Assembly (NCBI GenBank): GCA_965260935.1
Contig: OZ253374.1
Location: 2,046,001-2,110,000, forward strand
Length of the DNA: 64,000 nt
Reading direction: 5' to 3'
Source of the DNA: JBBROS01 sp965260935
Lineage (GTDB): Bacteria; Pseudomonadota; Alphaproteobacteria; Acetobacterales; Acetobacteraceae
Shown: positions 15,892 through 24,578 of the stretch, in pieces
Layout: each line of letters opens with the position of its first letter
Position numbering within the stretch: the stretch's first letter is position 1
Notes under the pieces: model-generated
Told to the model about the DNA's origin: nothing
The model's database searches: none
Seen by the model: the letters and a program-made list of their open reading frames with translations, nothing else
Made by a program: the position numbers and the translations under genes

Positions 15892-16218
15892 ATGACGAAA
15901 TCCGAGCTGATCGCGGAACTTGCCAGCGCCAATCCTCACCTGACGAGCGATGACGTCGAGACGATCATCGGCACGATATTCAACGAGATCACGGCGGCGC
16001 TGGCCCGTGGCGCCAGGGTGGAGCTGCGGGGGTTCGGCGCGTTCACGGTCAAGAAGCGCGAGGCCAGGACCGGGCGCAACCCGCGGACGGGGGAGGCGGT
16101 TTCGGTGGATGAGAAGGTCGTGCCTTTCTTCAAGGCTGGCAAGGAACTGCGCGAACGCGTAAACCGCGGGCCGAAACCCGCCCGCGCTTCGGCCCGCGCC
16201 GAACGGGCGAGCGCCTGA
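15892..16218 (+). CDS. ihfB: Integration host factor subunit beta
   Basis: 108 residues of the HU/IHF fold. MTKSELIAELASANPHLT is the IHF-beta N-terminus and ELRGFGAFTVKKREARTGRN PRTGE is the DNA-binding beta-arm with the intercalating Pro. IHF-beta is favoured over HU by its place after rpsA. A 14-residue Ala/Arg-rich tail (KPARASARAERASA) extends the usual length. It bends DNA as a heterodimer with IHF-alpha. The IS and repeat R1 lie between it and sppA, so its promoter may be altered relative to relatives. Confidence 0.9.
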   Translation: MTKSELIAELASANPHLTSDDVETIIGTIFNEITAALARGARVELRGFGAFTVKKREARTGRNPRTGEAVSVDEKVVPFFKAGKELRERVNRGPKPARASARAERASA

Positions 16219-16229
16219 AAGGCACCATT

Positions 16230-16550
16230 GTGCGCGTCCTGATCGCCGTCCCGCTTCTCATCATCCTGGTCGCGTTCGCGCTGTCGAACGAGCAGCCGGT
16301 CAACATCGGCCTTTGGCCGACCGACATCGCCATCGAGACGCCGCTCTCGGTCGCGATCCTGGTTGCGGCATTCATCTTCTTCGTTGTCGGGGCATTCATC
16401 GCGTGGGGCGGCACGGTCTCGGCACGCGGGCGCGCCCGGCGGGCGGAGCGGCAGGTGCGGCAACTCGAGGCGCAGGTGAACGAGCTGCGGTCCCGCCCTG
16501 AGCCGGTTCGCGCGTCGCGTTCGGACCTTGCGTTGTCGCCGCCGCGCTGA
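16230..16550 (+). CDS. lapA: LapA-domain (DUF1049) inner-membrane protein
   Basis: 106 residues, GTG start, 11 bases after ihfB. Two membrane segments (LIAVPLLIILVAFALSN and SVAILVAAFIFFVVGAFIAW) enclose the typical NEQPVNIGLWP loop. The C-terminus is a short coiled coil (RRAERQVRQLEAQVNELR). In enterobacteria LapA-like proteins work with LapB in regulating LPS synthesis; whether that holds here is unknown. Confidence 0.8.
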   Translation: MRVLIAVPLLIILVAFALSNEQPVNIGLWPTDIAIETPLSVAILVAAFIFFVVGAFIAWGGTVSARGRARRAERQVRQLEAQVNELRSRPEPVRASRSDLALSPPR

Positions 16551-16561
16551 CCGGCCGGGCT

Positions 16562-17185
16562 GTGGCCGAGGCCAAGATCTGCGGGCTGAGCGAGCCGGCG
16601 ACGTTCGACGCGGTGGCCGAGGCCGGGGCGGAATGGGTCGGCTTCGTGTTCTTCCCGCCGTCGCCCCGGGCCGTGACCCCGAAGCAAGCGGGTTCGCTGG
16701 CCCGGCGCCATGCTGGCGGCCCTTGTCCGGTCGGGTTGTTCGTCGATCCCACCGACGATGAGGTCGACGCCGCGTTGCAGTGCATTGAGCTTGCCGTGTT
16801 GCAGGTCCATGCCGGGGCTGAGCGCGCCGCGGCTTTGCAGGGCCGGTTTGGGGTTCCGGTTTGGCGCTCGGTCGGGGTGGCGGCGCGGTCCGACTTGCCG
16901 CAGGCGGCGGAGGGGATCGACCGTCTGCTGCTCGATTACAAAGCGCCCGCGGGCGCACCGGTCCCCGGCGGGAACGCACAGTCGTTCGATTGGTCGATCC
17001 TGCGCGAATGGCAGCCGCCGGCGCCTTGGATACTGGCCGGGGGGCTGACGCCCGCGACGGTGGCGGAGGCGATCCGGCAGACCGGGGCGCCGGTGGTCGA
17101 TGTCTCGTCCGGCGTGGAGCGGACGCGGGGCGTTAAGGACGCCGGGTTGATCCATTCTTTCGTCAGGGCTGTCCGGGGCGCTTGA
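16562..17185 (+). CDS. trpF: Phosphoribosylanthranilate isomerase
   Basis: 207 residues, GTG start, 11 bases after lapA. The N-terminal AKICGL carries the catalytic Cys; EWVGFVFFPPSPR, VGLFVD, LQVHAG, RLLLDYK (general acid Asp) and PWILAGGLTPATV complete the TIM-barrel signature. It converts PRA to CdRP in tryptophan synthesis. No trpB/trpA follows in this window. Confidence 0.95.
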   Translation: MAEAKICGLSEPATFDAVAEAGAEWVGFVFFPPSPRAVTPKQAGSLARRHAGGPCPVGLFVDPTDDEVDAALQCIELAVLQVHAGAERAAALQGRFGVPVWRSVGVAARSDLPQAAEGIDRLLLDYKAPAGAPVPGGNAQSFDWSILREWQPPAPWILAGGLTPATVAEAIRQTGAPVVDVSSGVERTRGVKDAGLIHSFVRAVRGA

Positions 17186-17256
17186 CTTTTCTTGCGTTTG
17201 TGCAACGGTTTGCGTTCGTTCGCGTTCGTCTCCGGGTAACAGGGATGGAGGCTTGG

Positions 17257-17520
17257 ATGAGAGGTTTGATTGCCGTGCTGGTCATGGCCTTGGGCGTCGG
17301 CGCGGCCCCGGCGATGGCCGCGAATGCGAGGCATCCTTATCGGAACGTCGACCGCAGCGTCGACCGAGGCAACGCGACCGGGGACCGTGAGGTTGAACGG
17401 CTGAACCAGCAGCAACTCGACATGATCCGGGGGCAGGGGCAGACCTCGGCTGTGACGCCGTTCCAAGGCGCGCCGCTTTACACGCCGCTTGTTCCCGCAT
17501 CGAAGGGCGTTTCGCAATGA
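17257..17520 (+). CDS. Small exported protein of unknown function, tandem paralogue A
   Basis: 87 residues from ATG 17257 with GGAGG at 17247-17251. An N-terminal signal peptide (MRGLIAVLVMALGVGAAPAM) ends at an Ala-x-Ala site before ANARHP. The mature part NVDRSVDRGNATGDREVERL followed by NQQQLDMIR matches its neighbour (17517-17735) position by position: ANAxHP, NVD, D-G, TGD, V--LN--QLD. I know no named family. Probably periplasmic. Confidence 0.75.
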   Translation: MRGLIAVLVMALGVGAAPAMAANARHPYRNVDRSVDRGNATGDREVERLNQQQLDMIRGQGQTSAVTPFQGAPLYTPLVPASKGVSQ

Positions 17521-17735
17521 TCGCCCGTGCGGTTCTGTTTGCCGTGGCCCTTATGCTGCCGGCGCTGCCGTCGATGGCGGCCAATGCCGAGCATCCGGCG
17601 CAGAACGTCGACAAGACCAACGACAAGGGCGGCCCGACCGGGGACAGCAAGGTGGACGAGCTGAACCGGGGCCAGTTGGACGCGAACCAGCCGCCGACGA
17701 CAGCCACCGGGCACGAGGCGCTGCAGACGCGTTGA
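17517..17735 (+). CDS. Small exported protein of unknown function, tandem paralogue B
   Basis: 72 residues, start ATG overlapping the preceding stop (ATGA), so the two are translationally coupled. The signal peptide MIARAVLFAVALMLPALPSM ends at an Ala before NAEHP. The mature protein, about 50 residues, is very polar: NVDKTNDKGGPTGDSKVDEL then NRGQLDANQ. It is a shortened duplicate of its neighbour and lacks that protein's C-terminal PFQGAPLYTPL tail. Likely disordered or a small periplasmic factor. Confidence 0.75.
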   Translation: MIARAVLFAVALMLPALPSMAANAEHPAQNVDKTNDKGGPTGDSKVDELNRGQLDANQPPTTATGHEALQTR

Positions 17736-18008
17736 CGCCTTGGGCGGATGGCTGTGGCCGCTCGTATGAGTCTTTGTTTAGCGCGCCGGCGGGCAGTTGA
17801 GCTTGTTGGCTGAACCGGGATACCGATTAAGGCCAGTGCTTCGGCTCATGATGAAGATCTGGCGCAAGAGTTTGCCAGAGCCTCAGCACTGGCCTTGCTT
17901 GGCGGGCCGCTTGACCTCTCTGGCCGGGGAGCAAGCGTCAGGGTCGGAGCGCGAGGCGTGGGCTGTCTCGTAGCGCCGCAGGATTGATGCAGCAGATCGC
18001 GCTTCCGG
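17736..18008. other. Intergenic region with a long inverted repeat, no gene seen
   Basis: AAGGCCAGTGCT at 17829-17840 is the exact inverse of AGCACTGGCCTT at 17885-17896, 44 bases apart. A shorter CTGGC/GCCAG pair lies inside (near 17859-17878), so the whole could fold as a long stem. It lies between the exported pair and htpG and may be a bidirectional terminator-like structure, a small RNA or a palindromic repeat. No open frame here looks real. Confidence 0.5.
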
Positions 18009-18037
18009 TTGAAAACCCCGACAGAATTGAACATATC
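18009..18037 (+). promoter_or_regulatory. Probable htpG promoter
   Basis: TTGAAA at 18009-18014 and CATATC at 18032-18037 are separated by 17 bases. The leader to the ATG is then about 20 bases and contains GGAG at 18056-18059. TTGAAA is compatible with the heat-shock sigma factor RpoH, but the CCCC of a classical -10 is displaced, so the sigma class is open. Confidence 0.5.
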
Positions 18038-18064
18038 GCGGGCGGTCCACAACCCGGAGTTCCC

Positions 18065-19915
18065 ATGAGCGAGACGACGACCACCGAGCGACACGAGTTC
18101 AGCGCCGAAGTCGGGCGTTTGCTTGATCTGGTGGTGCACGCGCTCTACTCCGACCGCGAGATCTTCCTGCGCGAGCTGGTCGCCAACGCGGCCGATGCGA
18201 CCGACCGCCGTCGCTTCGAGGCGTTGACCGATCCGGCTCTGACGCCGCCGACGGATGCGGCCATCCGCGTCGCGCCTGATAAGGATGCGCGCACGATCAC
18301 CATCGCCGACAGCGGGGTCGGCATGAGCAAGGCGGAGCTTTCGTCCAACCTCGGCACCATTGCCCGTTCCGGCACTCGCGCGTTCGGCGCCGAGGTGGCG
18401 AAGGCCAAGCCCGAGGACCGGGTGAGCCTTATCGGCCAGTTCGGCGTGGGGTTCTACTCCGCATTCATGGTGGCGGACCGGGTGGAGGCGACGAGCCGCC
18501 GGGCCGGGTCGGAGGAGGCGTGGACCTGGGCGTCGGACGGCGGCGGCGCGTTCACCTTGACCGCGGCCGAGCGCGCGGAGCCTGGCACGACCATTGTGCT
18601 GCACGTCAAAGAGGACGCTGCCGAGTTCCTGGAGCCGGTTCGGCTCGAGACCATCATCCGGAAATGGGCCGACCACATCACGGTCCCGATCCTGGTGGCG
18701 CAGGAGGGCGAGGACAAGCCCGCCAACGAGGGCACGGCCCTATGGCGCAAGCCGAAGGCCGATGTCAGTTCCGAGCAGTACACCGAGTTCTACCGCCACG
18801 TCGCCCACGCGTTCGACGAGCCTTGGGCGACGCTGCATTGGCGGGCCGAGGGGGCGATGGAGTTCACGGCCCTTCTTTTCATTCCCGGAATGCGCCCGTT
18901 CGAACCCGTGGAAGGCCCGCGCGAGAGCCGGGTCCGGCTGCATGTGCGCCGGATGTTCATCACCGACGAAGCGGCCTTGCTCCCGCCGTGGGCCCGCTTC
19001 GTTCAGGGCGTTGTCGATACCGAGGACCTGCCGCTCAACGTCAGCCGGGAGATGCTGCAGGCGACACCCGTGCTGGCCCGCATCCGCAAGGCCGTGACCG
19101 GCCGGGTGCTGTCCGAATTGAAGTCGCGCGCCAAGGATGCCGAGGATTACGCCAAGTTCTGGGACGCGTTCGGCCCGGTGCTGAAGGAGGGCGTTTGGGA
19201 CGACGCCGACTACCGGCAGGAGCTTTCCCATCTCGTTCGGTTCAAGAGTTCCGCCGCCGAGGGGTGGACGGGGCTTGCCGATTACGTGAGCCGGATGAAG
19301 CCGGAGCAGGAGGCGATCTACGTCCTGGCCGGGGATGACGCGGAGGCGTTGGCGCACTCGCCGCAGCTTGAAGGCTTCCGGGCGCGGGGGGTGGAGGTGC
19401 TGCTGCTGACCGACCCGGTCGATGCGTTCTGGCCGGAACGCCTCGGCACGTTCGAGGGCAAGCCGATCCGCAGCGTCACGCAGGGGGCTGCCGACCTGTC
19501 GAAGCTGTCGTCGGAGCACGTGCCCAGGGGCGAGCCCGCGGATGTCGAGAAGTTGGTTGCCGCGCTCAAGGCCGCGCTGGGCGAGGCGGTTTCCGAGGTT
19601 CGCGCCACGGACCGGCTGGTCGAGAGCGCCGTGGTGCTGGCCGCCGCCGGGTTCGGGCCTGACTTGCAGATGCAGCGCGTGCTGCGCCGCCATGGCCGGC
19701 AGAGCTTTGCCTTGCCGCCGGCGCTCGAGCTGAACCCGCGCCATTCGCTGGTGCGCGCCATGGCGGCGCGAGCCGATGCGGGGGAGGATTTGGCCGGGCC
19801 TGCTCAGCTTCTGCTGGACATCGCGCGCATTCAGGACGGCGACTTGCCGACCGATCCGGCCGCATTTGCCCGGCGCGTGACCGAGGCCCTGGTTGAGCCG
19901 AAGTCTCAATCGTAG
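18065..19915 (+). CDS. htpG: Molecular chaperone HtpG (Hsp90)
   Basis: 616 residues from ATG 18065. The GHKL ATPase domain is clear: EIFLRELVANAADATDRRRF, IADSGVGMSKAEL and GQFGVGFYSAFMV. The middle and C-terminal domains follow (LPLNVSREMLQ, EQEAIYVLAG, LELNPRHSLVRAM). ATP-dependent cytosolic chaperone, usually heat-induced. Its 3' end overlaps the convergent beta-helix gene by 10 bases. Confidence 0.95.
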   Translation: MSETTTTERHEFSAEVGRLLDLVVHALYSDREIFLRELVANAADATDRRRFEALTDPALTPPTDAAIRVAPDKDARTITIADSGVGMSKAELSSNLGTIARSGTRAFGAEVAKAKPEDRVSLIGQFGVGFYSAFMVADRVEATSRRAGSEEAWTWASDGGGAFTLTAAERAEPGTTIVLHVKEDAAEFLEPVRLETIIRKWADHITVPILVAQEGEDKPANEGTALWRKPKADVSSEQYTEFYRHVAHAFDEPWATLHWRAEGAMEFTALLFIPGMRPFEPVEGPRESRVRLHVRRMFITDEAALLPPWARFVQGVVDTEDLPLNVSREMLQATPVLARIRKAVTGRVLSELKSRAKDAEDYAKFWDAFGPVLKEGVWDDADYRQELSHLVRFKSSAAEGWTGLADYVSRMKPEQEAIYVLAGDDAEALAHSPQLEGFRARGVEVLLLTDPVDAFWPERLGTFEGKPIRSVTQGAADLSKLSSEHVPRGEPADVEKLVAALKAALGEAVSEVRATDRLVESAVVLAAAGFGPDLQMQRVLRRHGRQSFALPPALELNPRHSLVRAMAARADAGEDLAGPAQLLLDIARIQDGDLPTDPAAFARRVTEALVEPKSQS

Positions 19916-22573
19916 GGCAGGACATTCACCGAAGGTTGCGGCAATCCGGCTGTCAGGAACACCGCGTTCGCGGCTTGCGGCGGCGCCACCGTGAAGGCGA
20001 AGGTGCTGGTCCCGTTTTCCGGCAGCAGGGCCGCGGCTTGCGCGTAATGCTGCCCGGCCACGTCGATCGAGTCGATGTAGAGCCGCCGGGCGGCGTCGTT
20101 GTCTCCCGCGGCGTTCAGGAACGTTACGGACGCGGTGTGCGGGCCGGGCGACAGGTCCAGGAGGAACTGCATCGCTTGCGTCTTGCCGGCCGCGTGCGAC
20201 GCCGTTATTCCGAGCACCCCGCCCGTCACCTTGCCGTCGATGGCGATGAAGGCTTGGGCGTCGCCCTTCCAGGCGTCCTCGGACAGGTTGACCGAAATCG
20301 GCGTCAGCCGGGAGACGGGACCGGTCGACAGCAGCGCCGTGCCGTTTGCCGTGAGCGTTGCCGATTGTGCGATCTCCTCGCCATTGAACGATAGGCCGTC
20401 GACGTAGAGGTTGCGGTCCTCGCCTGGAGCCGGTCCCTGCAAGTCGTTGACGAACTGCACGGCGATGCTGTGCGGCCCGGCGGCGAAGGAGCCGGCTATG
20501 GTGAAGGTCTGCGTTTCTCCCGCCGCGTGGACAGCCGTGGTGGAAAGGGTGTCGCCGACCTGCGTCCCGTCCAGCGTGATAGTGAACTTGGCGTTTCCCT
20601 GGTAAGCGTCGCCGGAGAGGCGTAGCACCAGCACGCCGTGGTCGGGCGCTGCCGCGGTCGGCGTGGGCACCGTGCTCGCGGATGCCGGGGGCGCGCCGGC
20701 TTGGCCCCATGGCTTCGCGGTCCCGATCGAGACGCCGCCTTTCCTGACCGCTCCCGTGTTCGTTCCGTTCTGCACCAGCGTGCTGCTTTTGATGCTGCCA
20801 ACGAAGGTCGCGCCGGAGACGGCCACTGCGCCGACGCCGGTTTCGGCCGCGACGAACTGCTTCGGGTTGGCGAGGCCGTTGATCAGCACCGTGCCCGTGA
20901 TGGATACGGCGCTGCCCGCGTAGGCGGCCTCACCGCCCACGTGGACCAGCGCCGTTTGCTGGCTGAACGCGCCTTTCTCGATTGCGCCGCCCGTGATCGT
21001 CACCCGCCCGGCGTTCGGCAGCTCGATGCCCGCCGCGCCGTTTCCGGCTGCCTGGCTGATCCTTGTCGCGTCGATCACGGTGTTGCCGGCCCGGCTGACC
21101 ACCTCGGCGCTGACCGAGCCGTCGTGGACCCAAGCGTTGCGCAAGGTCAATGTGCCGATTTCGGCCACGTCGATGTTCGCGCCGCGGCCATCCGGGGTGC
21201 CGTTGCGGGCGATCTCGCTGTCGTAGATGCCGATGCTGCCGCCCGTGTCCTTGCCGGCGACGATGCCGGCCTGGTTGTCGTGGATGTAGCTGTTGACCAC
21301 CGTCAGGTTGCCGCCTTGGCTGCGGATCGCGGCCGCGACCCCGGCGGGGGTGGCCGCGCCCGAGATCTCGATGTTGCGGAAGGTGACGTCGGTCGTGACA
21401 ACGAACTGGGCCAAGCCGTTGGACGGCGCATCGCCGGGCATGAACTGGGCCAGCCCGCCTACGCCCTCGATGATGATCCTATGGCTGATGGTGACGCCAT
21501 CGCCGGCGTAGCGCCCGGCGGCGACCTGGATGGTGTCCCCGTCCTGCGCCCGCGAGCGCTGCGGCGAGGCTCGCGTAGGTGCCGCCCGCGCCGACCGAGA
21601 GGATGACGCCGTTGGCGATGACCGCGCCGGCCCGGCCGTACTCGACCGGCAGGGCGATGGCGGGCACGATCAGCGGCGTGGTGGAAACGGCGGGCCGGGT
21701 TGCCGCGATCAGGTTGCCCGACGCCGCAGCCGGCCCGGCCGCCACCTTGCCGCCGCCGGTGAAGCCGTAGAGCTGGTTTCCCGCAACGCTGGCGACGATG
21801 GACGTTTGGTTCTGCAGCAGGACGGCGCCGGCCAGGTCGCTGACGACCGTGCTGCCGCTCAGCTTGAACGACGACCCGGCATAGGCTGTCTCGCCGCCGA
21901 AGCGGATTATTGAGGCGCTGCGCGACTGCGCCCCTTTCTCGATGACGCTGTCCTGAATCAGCACGACGCCGGCGTTCGGCAGGTCAAGCCCGATGCCAGC
22001 GTCCGACGCGTTGTCGGCGATGCGGCTTCCCGTGACGGTAGTGGCTTGCGCGCGGCTCTTGACCTCGCTGCCGCCGAGTGCGCCGTGGATGTAGCTGTCC
22101 TGGATGGTCAGGGACTTGATCGCGCCGACCGAAATGTTGTGCGAGAAGGCGTCGTTGTTGCCGTTGCGGGCGAACTCGGACGACTGGATCGTGATCGTCC
22201 CGGCCGCGTTCGGCATGGCGAGCAGGCCGTTCTGGTTGCCGCTGAACAGGCTGTTGCGGACCACGAGCGCGCCCCCGGTGTAGAGCAGGCCCGCGCCCGT
22301 GCCATCGGCATTCCGGGCGCCGGCGAAGATGAAGCCGTCGATCGTGGCGTCCGACCCGACCGTGAGCAGGCCTTTGCCGGCGGGAAGCGGCTGGGTGGCC
22401 AGCAACGTGACCTGGCCGCCGACTGTCACCAGGCTGACCTTCGATTTAACGGTTGCGAAGTCGTTGACGTAGGCGCCGGCCGAGACCGCGACGGTGTCGC
22501 CGTCTTTTGCCGCGAGCAGGGCCGAGGAGATGGTGCCGTATTGCTTGCCTGTACCGACCGTCAGCGTTGCCAT
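19906..22573 (-). pseudogene. Large right-handed beta-helix protein with two CBM60-like C-terminal modules, frameshifted
   Basis: Two adjacent frames form one protein of nearly 890 residues. The N-terminal part starts at ATG 22573 (AAGGA upstream) and breaks at a run of three C at 21549-21551; dropping one base restores SLAAALAAQDGDTIQVAAGR. The unit VGxGxxYxxxxxALxAAxDGDTxxVxAGxY occurs twice, each followed by pectate-lyase-like helix coils (NSLFSGNQNGLLA, NSYIHDNQAGIVA). Two copies of a Ca-dependent xylan-binding-like module end it (LRLSGDAYQGNAKFTITLDG; VNLSEDAWKGDAQAFIAIDG). No signal peptide is visible, so export, if any, might be type I. It may be a true frameshift or a base error. Confidence 0.75.
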
Positions 22574-22630
22574 GATGCCTGATCCTTAAAAGCCGGGCAT
22601 GGCCGGCGTTCAGATCAGGATGGAGATTAG

Positions 22631-22660
22631 ATATTAATTTGAGACAAACGCGGTCTCAAA
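22631..22660 (-). promoter_or_regulatory. Promoter with overlapping palindrome, upstream of the beta-helix gene
   Basis: On the minus strand TTTGAG (22660-22655) and TAATAT (22636-22631) are 18 bases apart, 58 bases before the start codon. An exact 8-bp inverted repeat, TTTGAGAC/GTCTCAAA (22638-22645 and 22653-22660), spans the -35 and spacer, as expected for a repressor site. Confidence 0.45.
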
Positions 22661-22704
22661 GAGACATCACGCTCGCGTGAGAGACGGGTGTCGCGGCCCG
22701 GGAT

Positions 22705-23503
22705 TTAAAACGCCAGATCGAGCAGCGTGCGCGTTAATAGCCCATCCGTCTCACGCAGGCTGTTGACGATCGTGAAATGATCCAGGCCGGGGCCTGGGAT
22801 GAGCGCGCCTGGCGCGTGGGCGGAGGCGCGCAGGGCGTGCAGCGCCCGGCTGTCCGCGACCAGGGGCGGCAGCTCGTCCGAGCCGTAGGCGATCGCCATC
22901 GGCTTCGCCACGACCGGCAGGCGCAGGGGCGAGAGGGTCGCAACCTCCTCGTCGGTGATGCGCGCCTTCTCGTTAAGGTAGGTGTCTCGGATCGGGCCAA
23001 GCTCGAACAAGCCCGAGATGGCGAGGGCGGCGTGGACCGCGGGGTGGTTGAGCGCCATGGCTGTCAGATGCCCGCCCGCCGACCAGCCGGAGACGACGAT
23101 GGGGCCTGTTACCACCGTCCGCACCAGAGCGAGGGCGGCTTGGATCTCGGCGACCATGGTGGTCAGCGAGGCTTCGGGGGCGAGGGTGTAGCCGGGGAGC
23201 GCCGCCGACCAGCCGTGCGCCCGCACGCCGTCGCCCAGCGCGGTTGAGCCTTCGGCCGTTGCGCTGCCAGTATCCGCCGTGGATGAAGACGAGGCAGGGG
23301 GCGGCGGGGTCGGCGACGAACAGGTCGATTTTGTTGCGTTCGCCCGGCCCGTATGGCTGGTCGAGCCCTGCGGGCTGCTCTGCCCGACGCCGGGCGGAGG
23401 CTGCGGCCAACTCCGCCATGAACGCCTGGCTGTCAGGCACGGCGGCGGAGTTATTGTAGCGCGCGTCCCGCTCTGCTTGCGATAGCTTACCCCAATCATC
23501 CAT
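22705..23503 (-). pseudogene. Alpha/beta hydrolase (kynurenine-formamidase-like), frameshifted
   Basis: Starts at ATG 23503 (MDDWGKLSQAERDARYNN), overlapping the end of the dehydrogenase gene by 8 bases. The oxyanion motif is CLVFIHGGYWQ. The frame then breaks at CC 23256-23257; removing one base joins it to GSTALGDGVRAHGWSAALPG and on to YTLAPEASL. The nucleophile elbow GWSAGG and the acid/His regions (AYGSDELPPLV, GLDHFTIV) are present in the second frame. An intact version would be about 265 residues, matching HGGYW-type formamidase/esterases. The operon position with an L-threonate-dehydrogenase-like gene hints at a sugar-acid or lactone substrate. Confidence 0.75.
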
Positions 23504-24401
23504 GCCCGTGCCCTCCCTTCGGCAACTCGATCCCGGACAGGGCTTCCCAGACCCGGATAACGAACGCGTCGTCCCTTGCGCCATGCCCGGCGGCGGCGGC
23601 GGCCAGGAAGAGTTGATGCGCCGCGGCGGCCAAAGGCAAGGGGAACTGCAGGCCGCGCGCCTGATCCAGCACGATGCCGAGATCCTTGACGAAGATGTTC
23701 ACCGCCGAATGCGGCGTGTCGTCGCCGGCGAGCACGTGCGGCACGCGGTTCTGGAACATCCAGGAGTTGCCGGCGGAGGTGGTGACGACGTCGTAAACCG
23801 TTTGCGGGTCGGCGCCGGCGCGGATCGCGAGCGCCATTGCCTCGCCGGCCACCGCGATATGCACGCCGGCCAGGAGCTGGTTGACCATCTTGACCGTGCT
23901 GCCGGCCCCGGCCTCGCCGCCGAGACGCCAGATCTTTCCGGCAATTGATTGCAGTACGGGTTCGGCGCGTTCGAACGCCGCCGGGCTGCCGCTGGCCATG
24001 ACGGTCATGGTTCCGGCCCGCGCGCCGGCCGATCCGCCGGAAACCGGAGCATCGAGGTAGAGACGGCCTTCGGCCTCGACCCTCTCGGCCATGATCCGGG
24101 CATGGGCCGGGGCGACGGTGGTGCAGCAGACGACGACGCCGTGGGACGCCACGCGTTGCAGCGCGCCTTCGGGGCCGAAGAGAACGGCGTCCGCCTGGGC
24201 AGCGTTGACGACGAAGACGACCAGCGCTTCCAGGCCGTCCGGCAATGCGTCCGCCGTGGCGACGGTTGCCCCGCCCGCGGCTTCGAGCTCTGACCAAGCG
24301 TCCGGGCGCACGTCGCAGCCGGTGACAGCATGGTTCTTGGCAACCAGGTTGAGGGCCGCTCCCATGCCCATCGAGCCCAGCCCGATCAATCCGACCTTCA
24401 T
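23496..24401 (-). CDS. ltnD: NAD(P)-dependent beta-hydroxyacid dehydrogenase, L-threonate dehydrogenase-like
   Basis: 301 residues from ATG 24401. A Rossmann GLGSMG is at 7-12, the substrate loop DAPVSGG at 117-123 and the catalytic Lys171 in GSTVKMVNQ. The stretch NSWMFQNRVPHVLAGDDTPH and FVKDLGIVLDQAR is what I associate with LtnD rather than generic 3-hydroxyisobutyrate dehydrogenases. LtnD oxidises L-threonate in four-carbon acid sugar catabolism. The usual partners (OtnK/OtnC/OtnI) are not visible; a broken hydrolase follows. Confidence 0.75.
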   Translation of the reverse strand: MKVGLIGLGSMGMGAALNLVAKNHAVTGCDVRPDAWSELEAAGGATVATADALPDGLEALVVFVVNAAQADAVLFGPEGALQRVASHGVVVCCTTVAPAHARIMAERVEAEGRLYLDAPVSGGSAGARAGTMTVMASGSPAAFERAEPVLQSIAGKIWRLGGEAGAGSTVKMVNQLLAGVHIAVAGEAMALAIRAGADPQTVYDVVTTSAGNSWMFQNRVPHVLAGDDTPHSAVNIFVKDLGIVLDQARGLQFPLPLAAAAHQLFLAAAAAGHGARDDAFVIRVWEALSGIELPKGGHGHG

Positions 24402-24506
24402 CGCACATCCTCCGATCCTGTCGCCAGCTTGCACGGTCCGCGGCGGGGGGAAAGCTGTCAATGGAGATCAGGCCATGCGAGGCGCAGGACAGCGCCTATC
24501 TATTGA

Positions 24507-24569
24507 GTACTAAGTCTTCCGGCTTGAAGCGCGTGCTGCCGCAGTTGTTGCCGATGCTGCCCTTAGTAC
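24507..24569. repeat. Dispersed repeat R3, copy A, within GTACTAAG inverted repeats
   Basis: Core at 24531-24563: GCGTGCTGCCGCAGTTGTTG followed by CCGATGCTGCCCT. It matches 60491-60523 at 27 of 33 bases and 32677-32709 at 26 of 33, without gaps. GTACTAAG (24507-24514) and CTTAGTAC (24562-24569) flank it. It starts ten bases downstream of the proline-iminopeptidase stop. Confidence 0.6.
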
Positions 24570-24578
24570 GACCGCGCG

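Noticed and set aside
22705..24408. One long 567-codon fused protein
   Set aside because: Its first half is the out-of-frame shadow of ltnD; only the second half carries real hydrolase sequence, after a frameshift.
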